Part shown: positions 11,633 to 23,989 of the stretch, in pieces
Numbering within the stretch: position 1 is the first letter of the stretch
Layout: every line of letters begins with the position of its first letter
Assembly (NCBI GenBank): GCA_038049695.1
Contig: CP142451.1
Coordinates: forward strand, 66,965,501 to 67,029,500
Reading direction: 5' to 3'
Length of the DNA: 64,000 bases
Origin: Cinnamomum chago
Taxonomy: Eukaryota > Streptophyta > Magnoliopsida > Laurales > Lauraceae
Position numbers and translations under genes: made by a program
Notes under the pieces: generated by a model
Database searches by the model: none
What the model saw: the letters and a program-made list of their open reading frames with translations, nothing else
What the model was told of the DNA's origin: nothing

Positions 11633-11639
11633 ACCTTTC

Positions 11640-12043
11640 AAAAATCCCATCTCGTGTCCTTTCCAAGGATGCGCTTTGCAACATTTGTGCCTAGCGGTGC
11701 TAGTACGCCCTTTTGGGTCTACTGTATTCGTAACCGACACATTTGTATCTCAACCTTATATCATTTTACCTCGAGTGAGCTTTGCTTCTCGGTAATTTGA
11801 ATTAAGGTTCACAATTGCTTCTAGCAGTCACTAGGACGCTCATTCTGAGCTGACCCTACCTGCGTTTAGAACAATTGTGCCCTCTATGGCTTTTCTGCCT
11901 TCCTCATGTTGCTTGGGCTGGGCCAAGTCCCCTCGGGCGACTTGAAGAGGCGAAACCATAGTATTTTCCACTTATGATCACCATATTCTTGTGATTACTA
12001 ATGGATATGGTCTTGTTTCAGAAGTTTTTCAAAAAAACTAACA
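11640..12043 (+). other. Distal leader of element A
   Basis: Unique noncoding sequence leading to the first ATG in the gag region, which sits in the context AACAATGGCAGCT. No repeats or strong secondary structure noticed. Confidence 0.5.
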
Positions 12044-14617
12044 ATGGCAGCTTCGTTAACCATCACCTTCGATGAGAACAAGTACCAGCTCATGCTCCAA
12101 GACAAACAAACCAAGCGCACTTACAAGCGCCCTGCCAGCTGCCGAAGCGTCATCTCCCTCGGCAACTCAGAAGACACCGGGTCAAACTCTACTCCCCGGA
12201 CCATTGTCTTCGGGTCATTGGGACCATTCCCACTACCCGCAGAAGAAACCGCACCTGCCAAGAAGCAGAGAACCGCCCCTCAACGTATCACTACAGTGAT
12301 ACCAAGGGCGATCATCAAGAAGTCTGAGGCCCGTAGCGCTCCTGCGAAGCCTCAACCAGCAAGAAACCAGGTCTACTCAAAGACTTAGTCCCCAAGACCT
12401 TCATCCAAACAAAGAAGGTCACAAAAATCTGCAAAGCCAGCCTACCTGGCCCCGCTAAAGGAGAACCGGTTCTACCCTCTTGCATACATGAAAGAGGAGA
12501 AGCCTACCATCCGCAAAACAAAACCAACTCAGCATGAGCCGGCTTGCTCCTACAAGCCCAAAATCAAGTCATGCATCATCAGGCCTCCGCAAGAACCTGC
12601 CAAGGCCTACATTCCTGCGAGTCGACCCTTCCTCTCAACAGGAGCCGAACTCGCAAAATTCAAAGCTTCGCTACGACAGGCCAAGGACCGCGTCCAGATC
12701 CTGTCCCTGCCAGTCTTCAAAGAAGACAAGCTCGGTTGCTGCGCACCAGGGATTACGTCCTTCATTGCCAGAGCACAACCAGAGCTAACTGAAGCTCAAA
12801 TCGCTCGTCGTATGCGCCGCCGTGCGGCATATCGACAAAAGAGACTAGAGAAGCAAAGAACCCAAGATTCTGCACTTCAGGTATCCCAAAAATGGGTCGA
12901 AAAAGAAAGACCCGACCAAGTTGCTGCTGTCCATGTGGTTGGCAAGACCAGAAGACGTCAGAAGTCAGCAACAAAAATCCATGTCAGGCGTCCGGTGACT
13001 CGCAGCGTCTCCCGGACACGAAGACATAAAGAAAACTCTCCCGCTCCTTCAAGCCAAGGACATCGGAGTGACCACTCTTCGAGCTCTTCATCTAAAAGAA
13101 TGAGCTCTAGCTCAGTCACCAAGACAATATCTTCATTCAACTCTCGAGGAATGAACGTCCTGGTCACAAATGCTGAGCAACCTCCGCCGCATGATGACGT
13201 AACCGCACGCATCCAGCAGCTGGAGCAAGGGCAGCAGAGGATAGAGACTCTAATAGAGAACCTAATTCTCAATCTTCAGCGTCCACAAAACAATGAAGCT
13301 CCTCCGAGCCATCAAGGCGATGAGGAAAATGCGAAAAACAGTGAGTCACGCGCCCTTACCAAAAAGGACGTTGACGATATCCTCGCCAAAGCAAAAGAAG
13401 AGGATACACTAAAGGAGCATGGGATCAAGCCACCATATCCCTTGTGGATGGACTCGGTCCCGTTCCCTACAAAATTCAAGCAACCTACTCTCCAAACATA
13501 TACGGGGAAAGGTTCAACCAGACAGCACGTCATCCATTTCAAGATCCTGACGGGAGCTATTGCGGATCAAGATGCCCTCAAAATCCGCCTCTTTGCAAGT
13601 ACCCTAAAAGGTACGGCCTTTGAGTGGTACTCCACTCTGCCGGAGGATTCCATTCAAAATTGGGCAATGCTGGAGATACGCTTCCTAACCCACTTCAAAG
13701 GCGAGGATCATCCTGTTACTATGGCTCAGCTCTGCAGCCTAAAACAGGGAGAGAATGAGTCAACATATGACTTCATTCACAAGTGGAAGGCAATGGGATA
13801 CAAATGCTCCGATGTACTGCCACAAGCGTCACTGGTCGACATCTGCCGAAACATTATGAGAGCAAGAATCCGCTCCATGATCATCGGCAACAAATCAAAG
13901 AACCTGGGAGAACTCCTGGAAGCAGCTATGGAAGCTGAAACGGTGATCAAAGACCTCAATAGTCAGAAATCATCAAAGAAAGAGCCGACTGCCATTGCAA
14001 CCTCAAAACCAAAGAAAAAAGAGGTTCTCAATGTGCAAACCAAGTCAGCTCCTCAGCAGCCAAAGAAAGCTGAAAACAAAACTGCAGGTAAAAAGCCTGA
14101 ACTCTTTGATGCCTTCAAAGAACGAGTAGAGAAGAAATACCCGTTCGATGAAGATGTTGAAGAAATCTTTGGGGCACTTCTCGCAAACGGTAAACTCACC
14201 TTGCCTGACCCCAAAAGACCAGGAGATGTTGGCAAAACCAACGATCCTCGGTACTGTCCATACCATCAGATGGTTTCGCATCCTCTCAGTCAATGCTTTG
14301 TTGTGAGAGAGAAGATAAATGAGATGTGGAAAAACGGAGTCATTACCTTCGACAAGAACTATGGGTCTGCCTCCGTCAACATGGTGTCGTGTGGACAAAA
14401 GCAAAAATCACCAAAAGAGAAGATCACTGCTTCTTTCAAGGTGATAAAGATGACCCAAATGTCCCAAGAGTTGGTTCCATATCCAACATCAGACGGACAA
14501 CCCATATGGGTACACCCCGATATCCTAGAAGATGAAAATTGGGAGGTCGTCAAAACAAAGCCAACCGCTCGACAGCGAAGGCAAGCCAGGAGACAACTCC
14601 GCAAGCTCAAACAGTAG
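12044..14617 (+). pseudogene. gag: Element A gag region
   Basis: Codes for the particle-forming Gag protein of a Tat-type element. The N-terminal part (from MAASLTITFDENKY) is basic and Pro/Lys/Arg rich, with a Ser/Arg-rich stretch near 13000-13120. A short coiled-coil-like segment (about 13190-13270) precedes the conserved capsid-like core (about 13420-13960, with KIRLFASTLKGTAFEWY and the following FLTHF). Near the C-terminus is a knuckle-like CPYHQMVSHPLSQC (14256-14297), a CX2HX4HX4C pattern; element B has the matching CAYHRMPGHHLTQC, so this is a lineage trait rather than decay. Length is generous for plant gag, as is usual for this lineage. Most of the region is open, but the element as a whole is a fossil. 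Confidence 0.9.
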
Positions 14618-16150
14618 GAGAAAGCTCCGAAAAAGCAAGAAGTCACTGAAAAGGCAGAGACCTCCTCTACTGCTTCACTGGGGGCAACAGAAGAGTCTCC
14701 TCCCAAGACTTCAAACGCGGCAAGAAGATCCACTCTTGGTGATTTCATGCCACCACACCTCAAAGATGAAACTATGCAAGGGGCATCATACTCTTGCAAC
14801 TCGGTGGTCGGATTCCCCATGGATGGATACGAGTCCAGTGACACCGCCAGTGACATCGATGAATGGGAGGAATCCCTCGAAACAGGAGAATATCTCTCTG
14901 ACGAGGAATGGATCCCTGAATCTCATCTTATGCCAGTAATCTGGTATAACCCATTATAGCCGCAAGGATCCTAGTCTGATGATGAAGAAGACCAAGAGGT
15001 TGTTCAAGAAAACACTCCAGTGGAACCCAGCCATGTTGAACCACAAGGAGCAGACGAAGAAGAAGATTTGGCTCCTGTGCCTGATCTCGATGAATACGCA
15101 AGGATCTTGCAGCACCTTGCTATAGAGCAAGAACAAGGTCGCATCAATCAGCTTCGTCACAACCCAGCACCGGAAGTTCCTGAAAATCTACAGGAATCTC
15201 CTCCGGTAACCCCGGAAAATGAAGAAAGTTGTTGGATCGATGATCCTCCTACATCTGAGGACGAATCTGATTCCCAACAGTTCATCTTGGAGGCATCTTC
15301 CGTTAAAGTTACTTGCAATGCAATAGCTCAGGATGATAATTCCTCACCTTCTCAGGCTTCGTCTCCTGGAACAGTGACATCGGAACTCAAACCTCTTCCG
15401 ACTGATCACCTTGAAGAAATTCCAGCCGGTGAAATCTTCTTCAGAGAAAATCCGGTCAATTGGTCCCAAATGCCCGATCTCATCGGTGATGACTGGACCG
15501 ACAAAATATTCGATAAAGAAGGAAAGTTGCTGGATGCTGTTCAGGACTTGCTCCCGGAAAATGCTCCATGCAACACAATTACTAAAGATGGCAATGCTGA
15601 CACAGAGACATCTTCAGCAAATGAGAAGGAACAACCCCTCGATCTCGAGGGTGATCTTCCAAACAAAGACCCTTCTCCAGAAGCTCTTGAAGTTGGTAGA
15701 GGTACCCGTTCTGGCCGGGATTACCATAAAAACTACAACCAACCTTCTGCTTCTTATGTAAATCCTTCGGGAAAACAAGCTGTAAACGCCCCTAGTGGCA
15801 AGAATAATGAAAATGCAAGCCCCAAGGAGGCTTTCAAGTACGACTTGATTCAGCACTTCAAACACATACCTGCACGTCTGCACATCCTAGACTTATTATG
15901 AATGTCACCACAGACTCGTGATAGTTTCATTTCAGAACTACAAATGCTGGATGCGGATGTCGACAAACATGCCCCACAAGTCCTACAAATTGAAATGGAC
16001 TATAGGGTCAAAAAATCAAAAACTCCCTCAAAAGGAGAAAAGAAGAAAACTGAGGGATCCTGCATCGAATGCCTCTCGGTTCAAAAAGCAGCAAGTGCAA
16101 CCATCGCCTTCACCAAGGAAGACCTCCTGCTAGGCGAGACAAAGCACAAC
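14618..16150 (+). pseudogene. Acidic linker between gag and protease of element A
   Basis: About 1.5 kb of weakly conserved coding-like sequence, rich in Glu, Asp, Ser and Pro (for example DEEEDLAPVPDLDEYARIL near 15050). It holds no catalytic motif. The end of the block (HIPARLHILDLL, near 15860-15897) matches in style the segment just before the protease of B (KIPAKVSILDLI, near 34040-34077), so this short motif is shared by both elements and marks the approach to the protease. Confidence 0.7.
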
Positions 16151-16183
16151 TGACCCCTGTACTTCACCGGGTATATCAAAGAG

Positions 16184-17270
16184 GTGCCAGTACGCAGAAT
16201 CCAGATCGATCCAGGTTCTGCACTCAACCTCATCTCCACTTCGGCACTCGAAGAACTGGGCATTCCACCTAGCAAGCTAAGCCACACGTCTGTGTCCATC
16301 TTTGGATATGATGGCAGCGCTCAAAGGCCGATCGGCAAAATCAGGTTCAAGTTGCAAATCGGTGATCTTATCTCCGAGGTCACTGTCTATGCAATAAAGA
16401 CCCCTTCATGCTACAACATCCTTCTCGGACGCCCCTGGATACACGAGAATGGTGTTGTCCCTTCGACTTTACATCAGTGCATCAAGTTCGTTGGCAATGA
16501 CGGCTTGATACATCGAGTGTTTGCAGACAAAAAGCCCTTCAAAGGCAAAAAAGTCTATTTAGCAGATGCTCAGATGTACAAAGATGAAAAAGAAGAAAGG
16601 GAGGAAGAAACAACACCCTTTGCCAAAAATCTCCAGAAAGACAAAGGCAAGGCTCCTCAGCAATCACCGGAAGAAAACAAACCTTCTATCAAAACCGAAG
16701 AGAATAATCAATCTCCCTTCATGGTCTCCCTCAAGTCTTCAAAGCCTCTAGTGATCACCACCAAAGCAAAGAAGACAAAACAAAAGACTGGGGGCAAGTT
16801 TGCTATCTCCTTCGTGTCTATCTTGCAAGACACGGATTCGGACTCAGAGCCGGAAGACGACACATCGTCAAGCCAAGCTGATGATCAACAAGTCCAGCCC
16901 GCTCTCACTCCGATGGAGACAACCGTTGACATAGAAGATCCGGCATCTGCTTCCTTCGTTGTTCCAGCAACATCAGCAGAAGAAAAGCCAATCTTCTTCC
17001 ATAAATCGGGAGTTTCTTCATCAAATTCTTCACTTGAACCTTTCCAAAATGAAGGTATGCCTCAACTATCCCTGTATAGTCCAAAGGCACAAGCTATCAT
17101 GAAGAAAATGGGCTACGACGCTCAGAACCCAATCGGTTTGGGAGGTGGCCGTGGTATTATCACGTCATTGGAACCAACCTTGACCAAAAGTCAACTGGAA
17201 GGTTGGAAACCCCACCGCCACATAGAAAAGTCTTCACATGGGCTGGGGTATGATCCTGACGCCCCCTTGA
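16184..17270 (+). pseudogene. pro: Element A aspartic protease and G-patch
   Basis: The retropepsin-like active site reads QIDPGSALNLIS (about 16202-16237) and the flap/C-terminal part reads YNILLGRPWIHENG (about 16411-16452), as in plant Ty3/gypsy proteases. An acidic linker follows, then a G-patch-like segment at about 17077-17260 (KKMGYDAQNPIGLGGGRG, then HGLGYDP). G-patch motifs bind RNA or partner helicases in cellular proteins. Element B has the same order, protease then G-patch, so it is a stable feature of these elements. Confidence 0.85.
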
Positions 17271-17738
17271 GACAGTTGACACAAAGGCTGCAAAGTCATC
17301 CTGCCGACCAAGCCTCAACATCTCATATTAATGAAGACATCGATCTCCCTGGATATCTCTTTGAAGAGTTGACCGTCAAGGATCCAGGAAGTTCATCCAA
17401 TTGGTACGATTCCTCTGATGATGAAGAGGAATTGTCCGATAATACAGACACACGGTTCTCTGACCCAGAAGAACCACTGTCTCCAAAACAAGTGCCCTAC
17501 TTCGACCTAGTTTCAACAGGTGATTGGGACCATCTCATAGCAAATCTTGAGAAAAGTACCAATCAAGAAGACCCATGGACAAAAGCAGAGCCGTGGTCTG
17601 TAGATACCTTTGGAACTCCAGAAGGCTTTGTTGGGCTGGAAGCCTCCGAAAATATTATGGAGGAACCACCTTCAAACCTTCCAACTGAAGATTCTGTTCA
17701 AAAGATAGACTTGGGAACACCTGATAACCCACATCCTG

Positions 17739-19650
17739 TATTCATAAGCAAGAATATAAAGGATGATGAGTTACCCGAGTATATCGCGTTTTTTCATGAG
17801 TTCGTTGATTGTTTTGCATGGTCTTACGCTGAGATGCCTGGCTTAGACCCCAAAATAGCAGTCCACAAACTCAATCTTCAAAAAGATATCAAGCCTGTCA
17901 AACAAGGCCAAAGAAGGTTCCGTCCTGACGTGATGGACAAAATTGAACAAGAAGTTCAAAAACTCAAAAGCGTTGGCTTCATCCGTGAGGAACAGCATCC
18001 TGAATGGTTGGCCAACATCGTCCCCGTGACGAAGAAAAATGGGCAAATCAGGGTCTGCATTGATTACAGAGACCTGAACAATGCATGCCCAAAAGATGAA
18101 TTCCCGCTCCCTATACCGGAGGTGATGATCGACAACACCTGTGGGTTCGAGCGAATGACATTCATGGATGGCTTCTCTGGCTACAATCAGATAAAGATGC
18201 ATCCTGAAGATGAAAAACACACAGCATTTCGAACCCCGTTTGGCGTGTATTGCTACACTGTCATGCCATTCGGTCTGAAGAATGCCGGCGCTACATATCA
18301 GAGGGCTATGATGAAGATCTTCCAAGATATGCAGCACAAGACGAATGTTATGTCGATGACCTCGCCGTCAAAAGCAAAAGAAAAGAAGACCATCTCAAAG
18401 ATCTTCGAGAAGTCTTCCTCCGACTTCGCAAACACAAACTACGAATGAATCCCCTCAAATGCTTCTTCGGTGTTTCATCGGATAAGTTTCTCGGATTCAT
18501 AGTACGGAAAGCTGGCATAGAGCTTGACCCCACCAAAGTCAAGGCTATCATAGAAATGCCATCTCCAAGAACCTTAAAGCAATTAAAAGGGCTCCAAGGA
18601 AGATTGGCATACATTCGACTGTTCATCTCCAACCTATCAGGGAAGTGCCGTCCATTCTCTCGGTTAATGAAGAAAGGTGTCGATTTTGTCTGGGATGCTG
18701 AATGTGAAGCCGCGTTCCAGGACATCAAGTCATACCTGACTAAACCTCCAGTGTTGGCTGCCCCCACAACTGGAAAACCATTCCTCTTGTACACAAGAAC
18801 CCTTGACTGTTCTTTAGGCGCTCTACTCGCACAAAAGAATGACGAGGGAAAAGAAGCTGCTCTATATTACCTTAGCCGCATGTTGATAGGTGCAGAGCAT
18901 CGCTACTCTCCAGTCGAAAAAGAATGCTTGGCAGTGATGCTCGCCGTACAAAAACTGCGTCACTACCTGCTATCCAACACAGTGTACCTGATTTCGAGGA
19001 TCAACCTCCTAAAAGTCCTTGTCACAAAAGCAGGTTCTCTCAATGCCCGACTGGCAAAATGGTCCATCCTCCTGTCACAATTTGACATTAGGTATGTACC
19101 ACAAAAAGCAATCAAAGGCCAAGCTCTAGCAGACTTCCTCGCGGAGCATCCATTGCCTAAAGATTCTCCACTCAGGGATGACCTCCCAGACGAATCGGTC
19201 TACAGTGTGGAGACTTCCTTATCAAATGCTTCCTGGCACAAGTACTTCGATGGCGCAACCAGGACAAATGAAAAGGGAAATCAAATATCGGGAATTGGCA
19301 TTCACTTTGTTAGTCCCGACAAATACATGATTCCACACGCATTCTCGCTACTGGAACCATGTTCAAACAATGCAGCTGAGTACCAAGCCCTCATCGTAGG
19401 ATTGGAGCTCGCCCTTGAATCCGGCATCACTACGCTGGAAGCTTTTGGAGACTCTCAACTGATCGTCAACAAGATGAATCAGAAATTTGAAGTCAGGAAG
19501 CCCGATCTGTTGCCTTACTACAACAAGGCACAATCGCTTCGACAAAAGTTCGACATCTGTCACATCACCCACATCCTCAGAGGTGAAAACATTCGTGCAG
19601 ATGCCCTGGCTGGACTTGCTGCGTCTATGGCAATCCAAGAAGGGGAAAAC
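17739..19650 (+). pseudogene. pol: Element A reverse transcriptase with two RNase H domains
   Basis: The RT part begins near 17739. It shows EWLANIVPVTKKNGQIRVC, FMDGFSGYNQIKMHPED, TPFGVYCYTVMPFGLKNAG and the catalytic YVDD with a following KSK. A Ty3-type connection/RNase H follows (about 18650-19140, with VFLL-like strands and the RYSPVEKECLAV segment). A second, plant/archaeal-type RNase H lies at about 19230-19650 (WHKYFDGATRTNEKGN, then NNAAEYQALIVGLELA, GDSQLIVNKM and ENIRADALAGLA). A double RNase H is diagnostic of the Tat lineage. The region is a fossil with a small number of interruptions. Confidence 0.93.
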
Positions 19651-19839
19651 ATGCAAGTTACAGTGTGTCAAAAAAGGATTCTCCCTCCTCTCAACACACA
19701 TCAAGCAGTTGCTGAATGCCACCAAGTGGTTGGAAGTCGGATCTCCATTCTTAAACCTCTGATCGGCGACTGGAGGGATCCGTTCATTGATTACATCATG
19801 TTCGGAATCCTACCTGAGGATCCAAAAGAGCGGGTAAGC

Positions 19840-21026
19840 ATCCAAAGGCGAACCCCAAACTTTCATTTGGATATTCCTTCAAAAATGCTTTATAGGAAAT
19901 CCTACAATGGAGTACTTCTACGCTGCTTGCACAACAAGAGACTGAGGAAACACTCAAAGAAGTACATGCTGGTCTTTGTGGAGCCCATCAGGCTGGGCCT
20001 AAGCTCTACGATCAGATAAAAAGGTTAGGTTATTATTGGCCTACCATGGTGGCTGATGCAATGCAATTTGCTAAGCGCTGCCAACAATGCCAAGTTCATG
20101 GAGATTATGTCCACATGCCTCCGGAATGGCTACATCCTACAGCAATCTCATGGCCTTTTGAAGCCTGGGGCATGGACATCATAGGTCCTATCTCTCCCCC
20201 ATCAAGCAAAGGTCATCGCTTCATTTTCGCTGCTACGAATTATTTCTCCAAGTGGTCAGAAGCATTCGCGCTCAACGAAATGAAGACCTAGTCAGTCCTT
20301 CAATTCTTACGCACTAATATAATTTGTCGCTTCGGCATACCTAAAAGATTCGTCCATGATAACGGACCACAGTTCCGCGATCACCGATTCTACAGGTTCT
20401 GCGACAAATACAAAATCCAAAGTTGTCCTTCAACTCCGTACAATCCGGCAGCGAATGGACTAGCAGAGGCTTTCAACAAAACGCTCTGCAAAATCCTCAA
20501 GAAAATGGTCTCTAGTCACAAAAGAGATTGGGGCGATAAACTGCCTGAAGCTTTGTGGGCCTATCGAACCACCGTTCGAGGACCAACCCATAGCACACCA
20601 TTCTCCTTGGTCTATGGATGCGAAGCTGTTGTCCCTTTGGAAGTTCAAATTCCTTCCTTAAGGGTATCTCTGCAAAATGACATGACGCAAGAAAGTAATG
20701 TCAAATTGAGACTCCAAGAGCTGGATAACCTCGATGAGAGACGGCTCGAAGCTCTACAAAGCATTAAACTCTACCAAGCACGCATGGCAGGATCTTTTGA
20801 CAAGAAGGTCAGGCAACGCGCCTACAAAAAGGGAGACTTGGTTCTTACAGTAAAAAGACCAATGGTTTTTGCCAACAAATCCAAAGGCAAATTTGAACCA
20901 AAATGGGAGGGACCTTTCGTCATCGACAAAGTCTTCTCCAACGGCGCATACGCTCTTCTAAACATGGAGGGTGACAGATGTATGCTCCCCATCAATGGAA
21001 AGTTCTTGAAGCGGTACTACCCTTGA
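19840..21026 (+). pseudogene. int: Element A integrase
   Basis: Joins the element's DNA copy to the chromosome. The zinc-binding N-terminus ends with CQQCQVHGDYVHMPPEW (about 20077-20130). The catalytic core shows WGMDIIGPI (first Asp, about 20170), HDNGPQF (second Asp) and NPAANGLAEAFNKTL (Glu). The C-terminal part has FEPKWEGPFVIDKVFSNGAY, the GPY/F module of Ty3/gypsy integrases, and ends in LKRYYP at 21026. No chromodomain is visible, consistent with Tat rather than chromovirus elements. The region is a fossil. Confidence 0.9.
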
Positions 21027-21399
21027 AGGCTTCTTCCATCGGGTCAGAGCGACGCCTGCACGGCCAAAGCCTATTCCTAGGTATCTGCTCGTCAAACCCA
21101 CTCCTTTTGGAATTTTCATCCTCTTGTTGAAATTTCTAAAAAAAAAAACCTCAAAACAATGTCTCTTTCATCGCTTCATTGTTAAAAAAAAAAAAAACAA
21201 ATCCAAAAATCCAAGTTTAGGAGCCTCTTCCCAAACTTGACCAAACTTTTCGACCCTTGAACCCAAAATTCATGGTTTGAAACAAAATAAGGACCTAGGG
21301 ATTTCAGCCCTAGTCCACCCCGACTTTTACCACCAAAATGGTTTTGAGTCAAAATTTACGACCCTCGTGTCTTTAAACAAAAAATGGTTTTTCAAAAAC
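21027..21399. other. Noncoding tail after integrase of element A
   Basis: AT-rich, with several A runs; no gene. It leads into two short-repeat arrays. Confidence 0.5.
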
Positions 21400-21800
21400 C
21401 GCAGGGAAGCAACGTTCAGTCGATACTTGCAAAACCCAAAATCGGAAGGATGCGAACCCCATTCGATACTTCCAAAACCCCAAAATTTCAAAAATCGTGG
21501 AGACGCAACGTTCCAATTGATATCCACAACCCAAATTTCAAAACAAACAAAAAACAAAACAAAGGTTCGAAAAAACCTCAAACTTCAAAAATCACGAGGA
21601 AGCGACATTCCATCGATACCCACAAAACAAAATTTTTGAAGACAAAAGCAGGGAAGCGACGCTTAGTCGATACTTGCACCCAAATCTGCGAGGAGGCGAC
21701 ATTCCATCGATACTTGCAACCGAATGAGCAAGGAGGCGACATTCCATCGATACTTGCAATACCATTCAGCAAGGAGGCAACTTTTAGTCGATACTTGCAT
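21400..21800 (+). repeat. Short repeat array built on GATACTTGCA
   Basis: About seven units with GGAAGCGACATTCCATCGAT or GGAGGCGACATTCCATCGAT followed by ACTTGCA or ACCCAC, spaced 35-75 bp. The units are most alike at the right end (21640-21800). It lies between the ends of the converging sense and antisense genes. Confidence 0.85.
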
Positions 21801-22390
21801 TTTTGAAAACCAAAAATCCAGCTTTCACGCCAAAAAACCAAAAACCTGGCTTTCACCCCAAAAACTCGGCTTTTATGCCAGAAATCAAAATTCGGCTTCC
21901 ATGCCAACAAAACAAAACTTGGTTTTCAAAAATTTTTGGCTTTCATGCCAAAAACAAAAAATCTGGCTTTCATGCCAAAAAGAAATTTCGGCTTTCATGC
22001 CAAAAACAAAATCTGGTTCTTACACCAAAAACAAAACCGGCTCTCATGCCACAAACCAAATCTTGGCTCTCATGCCACAAAAAAAATCTTTGGCTCCCAT
22101 GCCATCTCAAATTCGGCTTTCATGCCACCTCAAAAAACGGCTTTCATGCCATCTCAAAAAAATTGGCTCTCATGCCATCCAAAATTTTGGCTCTCATGCC
22201 ATAAACCCAAATTCGGCTTTCATGCCATCTCAAAACTGGCTTCCATGCCACCAAAAACTTGGCTCTCATGCCAAAAAGAAAATTTTGGCTTTCATGCCAT
22301 AAACTCGGCTTTCATGCCATCTCAAAATTCGGCTTTTCAAGCCATAAAAAAACCAGGCTTTTTGCCATAAAATCAGGCTCTCATGCCTAA
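21800..22390 (+). repeat. GGCTTTCATGCCA short repeat array (about 25 units)
   Basis: A run of 20-25-bp units, each with GGCTTTCATGCC or GGCTCTCATGCC followed by an A-rich spacer with CAAAA. The frame stays open over several hundred bases only because the unit lacks stops, so I treat it as DNA repeat and not protein. The array fills most of the 1.5-kb gap between the integrase end (21026) and the antisense gene end (22591). Confidence 0.92.
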
Positions 22391-22590
22391 AACAACCCTT
22401 TTGACAAAAGATTTTCACAAAATGGCAACCTTTTGATCAAAATTTTCAAACAAACATTCTCATCCAACCTTTGCTTATTTTCATCAAAAAGAATTTAAGT
22501 AAAAGGTACACAGAATACAAAAAATGTTTTACATAGAGGTACCAAAAAAGAAGAAGAGAGAAAAGAAGAAAAGAGTTTGTTATAAAGAGC

Positions 22591-23531
22591 TCAGTCTAGC
22601 ATGGTCTTCAACCAAAGATCCAGTTCCTCAAGCAGACTCTTGGCCTTAGCCTCCAAAGCTTCAAGACCGCGCTTCTTCAAGATCTTGCCATAAAACGCGG
22701 CAGAACGCCGCGACCCATCTTCAGCACGAGGAAGCTCTTCCCAGAGAATTTGCCACTGCTCATACTCCTGAGTCTTTCTCTGAAGGCTGCTACCGACTTC
22801 TTCAACTTGGCGAATTAGAGTTCCCTCTTTAGCACGGGCTTCTACAATGGCAGTCCATTTGATAGCATTTTGTTCTTGCAATTGCTCAAGGCGCTGCCTA
22901 GCTTCTGTGACGTCCCAATCAAGACGGCGCAGGTCCTGTGTTAGCTCGATGATAGCCAACTCGGTAACGTTCCTCTCCCGAACGAATTGCTTCCGAGCCC
23001 GTGAGATCTCATCCATTTCAGATTTGATCTTACCGGATGGCTGCAAAAACATCTCATTGAAAAAGTCACTGCTTGGGAAATTCTTGGTCTTAGTCCATTT
23101 GTCGCCTAAAGCAATGACTTCATCAACAAAGGCCTTGGCACTTGCAATGTCCAGACCGACCTCTGCACTGTCAGCAAGGATGTCCTGTACATGCTTGACC
23201 ATGCCAAAACCAGCTTCCAAATGGCCAGAAAAGAGAGTTTCAACCCATGAGCTCAGCACACTCTTCAACACCTTCTTTGCATATTGAAGGGATGGTCCGG
23301 ATGGAGATTCACCACGCTCTGTTGGCTGACTGCCCACGTCAGGCCGTGGTGGAGAAGAAATCAAAAGTCTCTTTCCAAGCGGAGCCACTGAAGAAGCAAT
23401 ATCACCACAAAGTCCCGCCTCTGCCGTGACGGGACTGGTAGAAGAAACCCCTACTTCTGGATCGGCTGCTGGCATCTCCTGCTCTGGCCCTGAGGAAGGC
23501 GAAGGAACTTCTCCTGTTGCTTCACAACCTG
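22591..23531 (-). CDS. Antisense gene of element A, last block with coiled coil
   Basis: Starts after acceptor-like TTTTGCCAG and ends at a stop at 22591, giving about 313 codons. The first third is Pro/Ser/Gly/Glu rich. The rest is helical with heptad-like patterns (RQFVRERNVTELAIIELTQD, then RQRLEQLQEQNAIKW), indicating a long coiled coil suited to self-association. No catalytic motif. Similar coiled-coil ends occur in plant-mobile-domain proteins; here this is an inference from composition and order. Confidence 0.65.
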
Positions 23532-23612
23532 CTGGCAAAAACACAAGAAAAGGTATGAATATGATCTTGTCAAAAAAAAAAAATCAATGTCAAGATTATC
23601 ACTATGGAATAC

Positions 23613-23720
23613 CTTCTTCCATGATGGGTGGAGTACTTTCTGTCTCCATTTGCTCATCTGAGGCATCGTCAAAAGCTATATCCATAAACGTCTCGAAGTC
23701 GGAATCCTCTGGCAAGTCAG
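23613..23720 (-). CDS. Antisense gene of element A, small acidic block 2
   Basis: A 108-nt block flanked by acceptor-like CTTGTCAG and donor-like GTATTCCA. It encodes a very acidic segment (PEDSDFETFMDIAFDDASDE). The length is a multiple of three. Together with block 1 it may form a low-complexity acidic linker between the domain block and the coiled-coil end. Confidence 0.6.
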
Positions 23721-23792
23721 CTGACAAGAAAACAAAAATATGTGTCAGCAAATAAAAAAAAAAATAATAATAAAAAATCATCATCCTCATAC

Positions 23793-23906
23793 CAGGTGGA
23801 GATTCTGGGTCCTCCCCAGAGTCCCTCAATGCTTCTTCAGATGCCGCAACTGGATCCATCACCGCCTCATCGACAGGAACCTCGGGCATCACCAAGTTTT
23901 CATCTT
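23793..23906 (-). CDS. Antisense gene of element A, small acidic block 1
   Basis: A 114-nt block flanked by acceptor-like TTTTGCAG and donor-like GTATGAGG. It is rich in Glu, Asp and Pro (VPVDEAVMDPVAASEEA). No domain. The length is a multiple of three, so inclusion or skipping would keep the frame. Confidence 0.6.
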
Positions 23907-23989
23907 CTGCAAAAGAAAGAAAACAGCAGATAAAAAAAAATCCCTCATAAAAGGAAAGAAGCGGAAATAGAAAAGAAGGAGAATCATAC

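Noticed and set aside
21724-22370. Plus-strand frames of up to 192 codons rich in FHAK and SCHK words
   Set aside because: A by-product of the 20-bp repeat having no stop codon in several frames; all three frames give such peptides.
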